A stretch of DNA of 14,926 nt. Origin: Bacteroidales bacterium (lineage in GTDB: Bacteria; Bacteroidota; Bacteroidia; Bacteroidales; UBA932). The position numbers and the translations under genes are program-made. Below, piece after piece: positions 13,373-14,926 of this stretch. The stretch spans positions 1 to 14,926 of the forward strand of contig JABUTQ010000332.1 in the NCBI GenBank assembly GCA_021443605.1, given 5' to 3'. The first letter of the stretch is position 1. Each line of letters begins with the position of its first letter. Below the pieces are notes generated by a model. The model did not search any database and was not told the origin of the DNA. It worked only from the letters and a program-made list of their open reading frames with translations.

Positions 13373-14614
13373 TTATCTGTATATCAACATAGAAATTTTG
13401 TCCGAAGCAAATATGTCATTGGCACAGGAGAGTATATCTTCTGCCGTTACCGCTTCAACTTTCTGACGAATCTCGTCATCGGAAAGATACTTGTCGTTTG
13501 TCATAATGCTTTTGCTGATTGCCAGAGCCTGAGCTTCGCCGTTGTCGGATGAGATTGCAAGCTGTCCCAACATCTGCTTCTTTGCCGATTTGAGAGCACG
13601 CTCGCTGAGCAATACTGTTCTGAATCTTTCCAATTCTTTAAGAATCAGCTCAATGCACTTATCGACATTGTGCTTTTCGCAACCGAAGTAAAATAGTGCA
13701 ACACCTGTTGTAAGATATTGAGTATAAACCGCTTCCACATTATAAACCAATGCGTTTCGTTCACGGAGCACCGTATTGAGCACTGAGTTTGAAGACGGCC
13801 CTCCGAGAATGTTAGTCAGAAGGAGGAGAGCAATCTTTCGCGGATCTCTCACCGAATAGGCCTCCGCCCCGATTATGCAGTTTGACTGATGATTCTTTTT
13901 GTGACAGTCCTTGGTAAAGACAGTCGAGCATGGGAAACCATACTTGGGCTCAATCTTCTCCTGCCCATCGCCAGACATCTTGGCATATTTGGCCAAAAGT
14001 TTTTCAGATAATTTTGCAACCGCCTCACAATCAAAGTCTCCGACTACCCCGAGAGTCATATTGCACGGAACGAAGCAACCGGAGGTATAATCTTTAAGCG
14101 TAGCCGATGTTATCTTTTTCAGTGACGAGCTTTTACCGAGCACTGAGCGGGATAGCGGATACCCCTTGAAAAGAAATTCCTCAAAATCGTCAAAGATATA
14201 ATCGGACGGGGAGTCTTTGTAAAGATTTATTTCATCTATCACCACCTGCCGTTCCTTGGCTATCTCCTTTTCATCAAATTTGGATGTAAAAACAATCTCG
14301 AAAATGAGGTCTATCGCCTTTGGCAAATCTTCTTTAAGGATAGTGGAATAAACGACAATCTCTTCTTTGGATGTGAATGCATTCAGCTCACCACCAAGCC
14401 TTTCCAGCCTGTTGTTGATACTGGTGGCAGTGCGTTTCTCCGTCCCCTTGAAAATCATATGCTCGGCGAAATGGGACAACCCTCCATACTCTTCCGGCTC
14501 CATAGCCGTGCCGCAGCGGATAGAGAGCGCGCAATAAGCAACAGGCGACGTGCTCTTCTTGAAAGCAAACCGCAACCCACCCGGCAAAACCTTCACCATA
14601 TTCTCCTTTTCCAT
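13373..14614 (-). CDS. M16 family zinc metallopeptidase (single-unit, PqqL/processing-peptidase-like)
   Basis: An M16B peptidase with active domain and non-catalytic partner domain in one 413-residue chain. The inverted zinc motif HFAEH lies at 48-52, and the third ligand Glu128 (VVIDEI) is exactly 76 residues further, the classic HxxEH-76-E spacing. The C-terminal half (from about residue 200: FPCSTVFTKDC ... NILGGPSSNSVLNTVLRERNALVYNVEA) contains the substrate-side R/Y region typical of the family. No signal peptide, so it is probably cytoplasmic. The annotated start is 14614, but ATG 14599 (MVKVLPGGLRF) is better supported: an AAGGAG lies three bases before it and the -7 box at 14622-14629 then leaves a normal leader. 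First gene of the unit with the methyltransferase and mscL. Confidence 0.93.
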   Translation of the reverse strand: MEKENMVKVLPGGLRFAFKKSTSPVAYCALSIRCGTAMEPEEYGGLSHFAEHMIFKGTEKRTATSINNRLERLGGELNAFTSKEEIVVYSTILKEDLPKAIDLIFEIVFTSKFDEKEIAKERQVVIDEINLYKDSPSDYIFDDFEEFLFKGYPLSRSVLGKSSSLKKITSATLKDYTSGCFVPCNMTLGVVGDFDCEAVAKLSEKLLAKYAKMSGDGQEKIEPKYGFPCSTVFTKDCHKKNHQSNCIIGAEAYSVRDPRKIALLLLTNILGGPSSNSVLNTVLRERNALVYNVEAVYTQYLTTGVALFYFGCEKHNVDKCIELILKELERFRTVLLSERALKSAKKQMLGQLAISSDNGEAQALAISKSIMTNDKYLSDDEIRQKVEAVTAEDILSCANDIFASDKISMLIYR

Positions 14615-14621
14615 AATTTTG

Positions 14622-14653
14622 CGAAGGTACGATTAAGTGAGAGAAAAGCAAAA
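14622..14653 (-). promoter_or_regulatory. Proximal promoter of the M16 peptidase operon
   Basis: On the minus strand: TTTTG (14649-14653), 19 bases, then TACCTTCG (14622-14629). This fits the Bacteroidetes -33/-7 pattern with one mismatch in the -7 box (TAnnTTTG). It lies in the proximal copy of a duplicated element. The -33 part also forms a CAAAAC-GAA-GTTTTG hairpin (14649-14663). Confidence 0.65.
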
Positions 14654-14735
14654 CGAAGTTTTGTTTTTCCGAACGTGAGTAACTTCAGCGAGCACAGCGA
14701 GCTAACGTACGATTAAGTGAGAGAAAATGCAAAAC
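14627..14735. repeat. 80-bp-spaced direct repeat carrying promoter elements
   Basis: A 21-bp sequence beginning GTACGATTAAGTGAG recurs exactly at 14627-14647 and 14707-14727. In both copies it is followed by GCAAAACG, with one extra T in the distal copy. The segment between includes AACTTCAGCGAGCACAGCGAG. The repeated part spans the promoter spacer and -33 region read on the minus strand. Confidence 0.75.
14702..14734 (-). promoter_or_regulatory. Distal promoter-like copy upstream of the M16 operon
   Basis: On the minus strand: TTTTG (14730-14734), 20 bases, then TACGTTAG (14702-14709), again one mismatch from TAnnTTTG. It is the second copy of the element at 14622-14653, 80 bp further upstream. 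Confidence 0.45.
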
Positions 14736-14760
14736 GCATCTGCCTTTAAGAAAATCTCTT

Positions 14761-14768
14761 TAACTTTG
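14761..14768 (+). promoter_or_regulatory. -7 box of the RhuM-like gene
   Basis: TAACTTTG is a full TAnnTTTG match, 39 bases before the start codon at 14808. No convincing -33 TTG was found at the usual spacing (only TCTG at 14739-14742). Confidence 0.55.
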
Positions 14769-14807
14769 TTTCGTATTGAACATAGCGAACTGTGTTTGGA
14801 GGCTACT

Positions 14808-14926
14808 ATGGACGAACAAAACAACATAATCATTTACAATTCCGATGACGGACGGGTGAATGTGGCATTGATGACTCGGGATGGAAATGTCTGGTTGAAT
14901 CAGAATCAGATAGCCGAACTTTTTGC
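14808..14926 (+). CDS. RhuM-family protein, N-terminal fragment (runs off window)
   Basis: The first 39 codons are visible. The stretch IIIYNSDDGRVNVALMTRDG followed by NVWLNQNQIAELF is the characteristic opening of RhuM-family proteins (virulence RhuM, pfam13310), which are DNA-binding-like accessory proteins found on genomic islands, in phage-related regions and next to restriction-modification genes. The exact function is not established. The frame is open to the window end with no stop. It has its own -7 box and is divergent from the M16 operon. The gene seen here is intact as far as it goes; whether it is full length cannot be judged. Confidence 0.8.
   Translation, partial: MDEQNNIIIYNSDDGRVNVALMTRDGNVWLNQNQIAELF

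Noticed and set aside
14649..14663. CAAAAC-GAA-GTTTTG hairpin as a transcription terminator
   Set aside because: It coincides with the -33 region of the M16 promoter and no gene ends next to it, so a promoter or repeat-family role fits better.

Overview
The window reads as a chromosomal segment of a member of the Bacteroidales. The support is the eukaryote-like GlgB, a DUF4492-cydA-cydB cluster, BACON domains, a C10 (SpeB/PrtT-type) protease, a two-domain MazG, and several promoters matching the Bacteroidetes -33 TTTG / -7 TAnnTTTG pattern. No rRNA, tRNA, CRISPR array or complete insertion sequence was seen. Assignments rest on motif reading and recall of protein families; no database search was run.

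Layout. Bases 1-3926 (+): 3' part of glgB, then DUF4492 (4-nt overlap), cydA and cydB, ended by a strong hairpin terminator. This is glycogen branching followed by a bd-type quinol oxidase for microaerobic respiration. Bases 4028-5438 (-): a HigB-type toxin and a long antitoxin carrying an HTH plus an ImmA/IrrE zinc-peptidase domain. An array of inverted TATCA/TGATA repeats surrounds its promoter and the toxin start codon. Bases 5617-9269 (-): a four-gene unit with a secreted C10 cysteine protease, a BACON-domain lipoprotein, a small three-helix membrane protein and an ABC ATPase, all overlapping or nearly abutting. This is the least conventional part of the window. The stretch from about 4.0 to 9.3 kb looks more AT-rich than its flanks and is probably accessory.

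Bases 9334-10638 (-): an acetyl-CoA hydrolase/CoA-transferase family enzyme with its own terminator. It diverges from mazG-tcdA (10733-12236, +), and the two -7 boxes lie face to face 12 bp apart. mazG (nucleotide house-cleaning) and tcdA (ct6A formation in tRNA) are separated by one base. Bases 12296-14614 (-): M16 zinc peptidase, class I O-methyltransferase and MscL, tightly packed, with a terminator after mscL. Upstream of the M16 gene is an 80-bp tandem duplication in which each copy carries a near-consensus Bacteroidetes promoter. At the right edge (14808 onward, +) a RhuM-like gene begins behind its own TAACTTTG -7 box and is cut off by the window.

The best candidates for something not well described are the C10 protease/BACON/small membrane protein/ABC ATPase operon, the peptidase-bearing antitoxin with its repeat-rich operator, and the duplicated promoter element at 14.6-14.7 kb.
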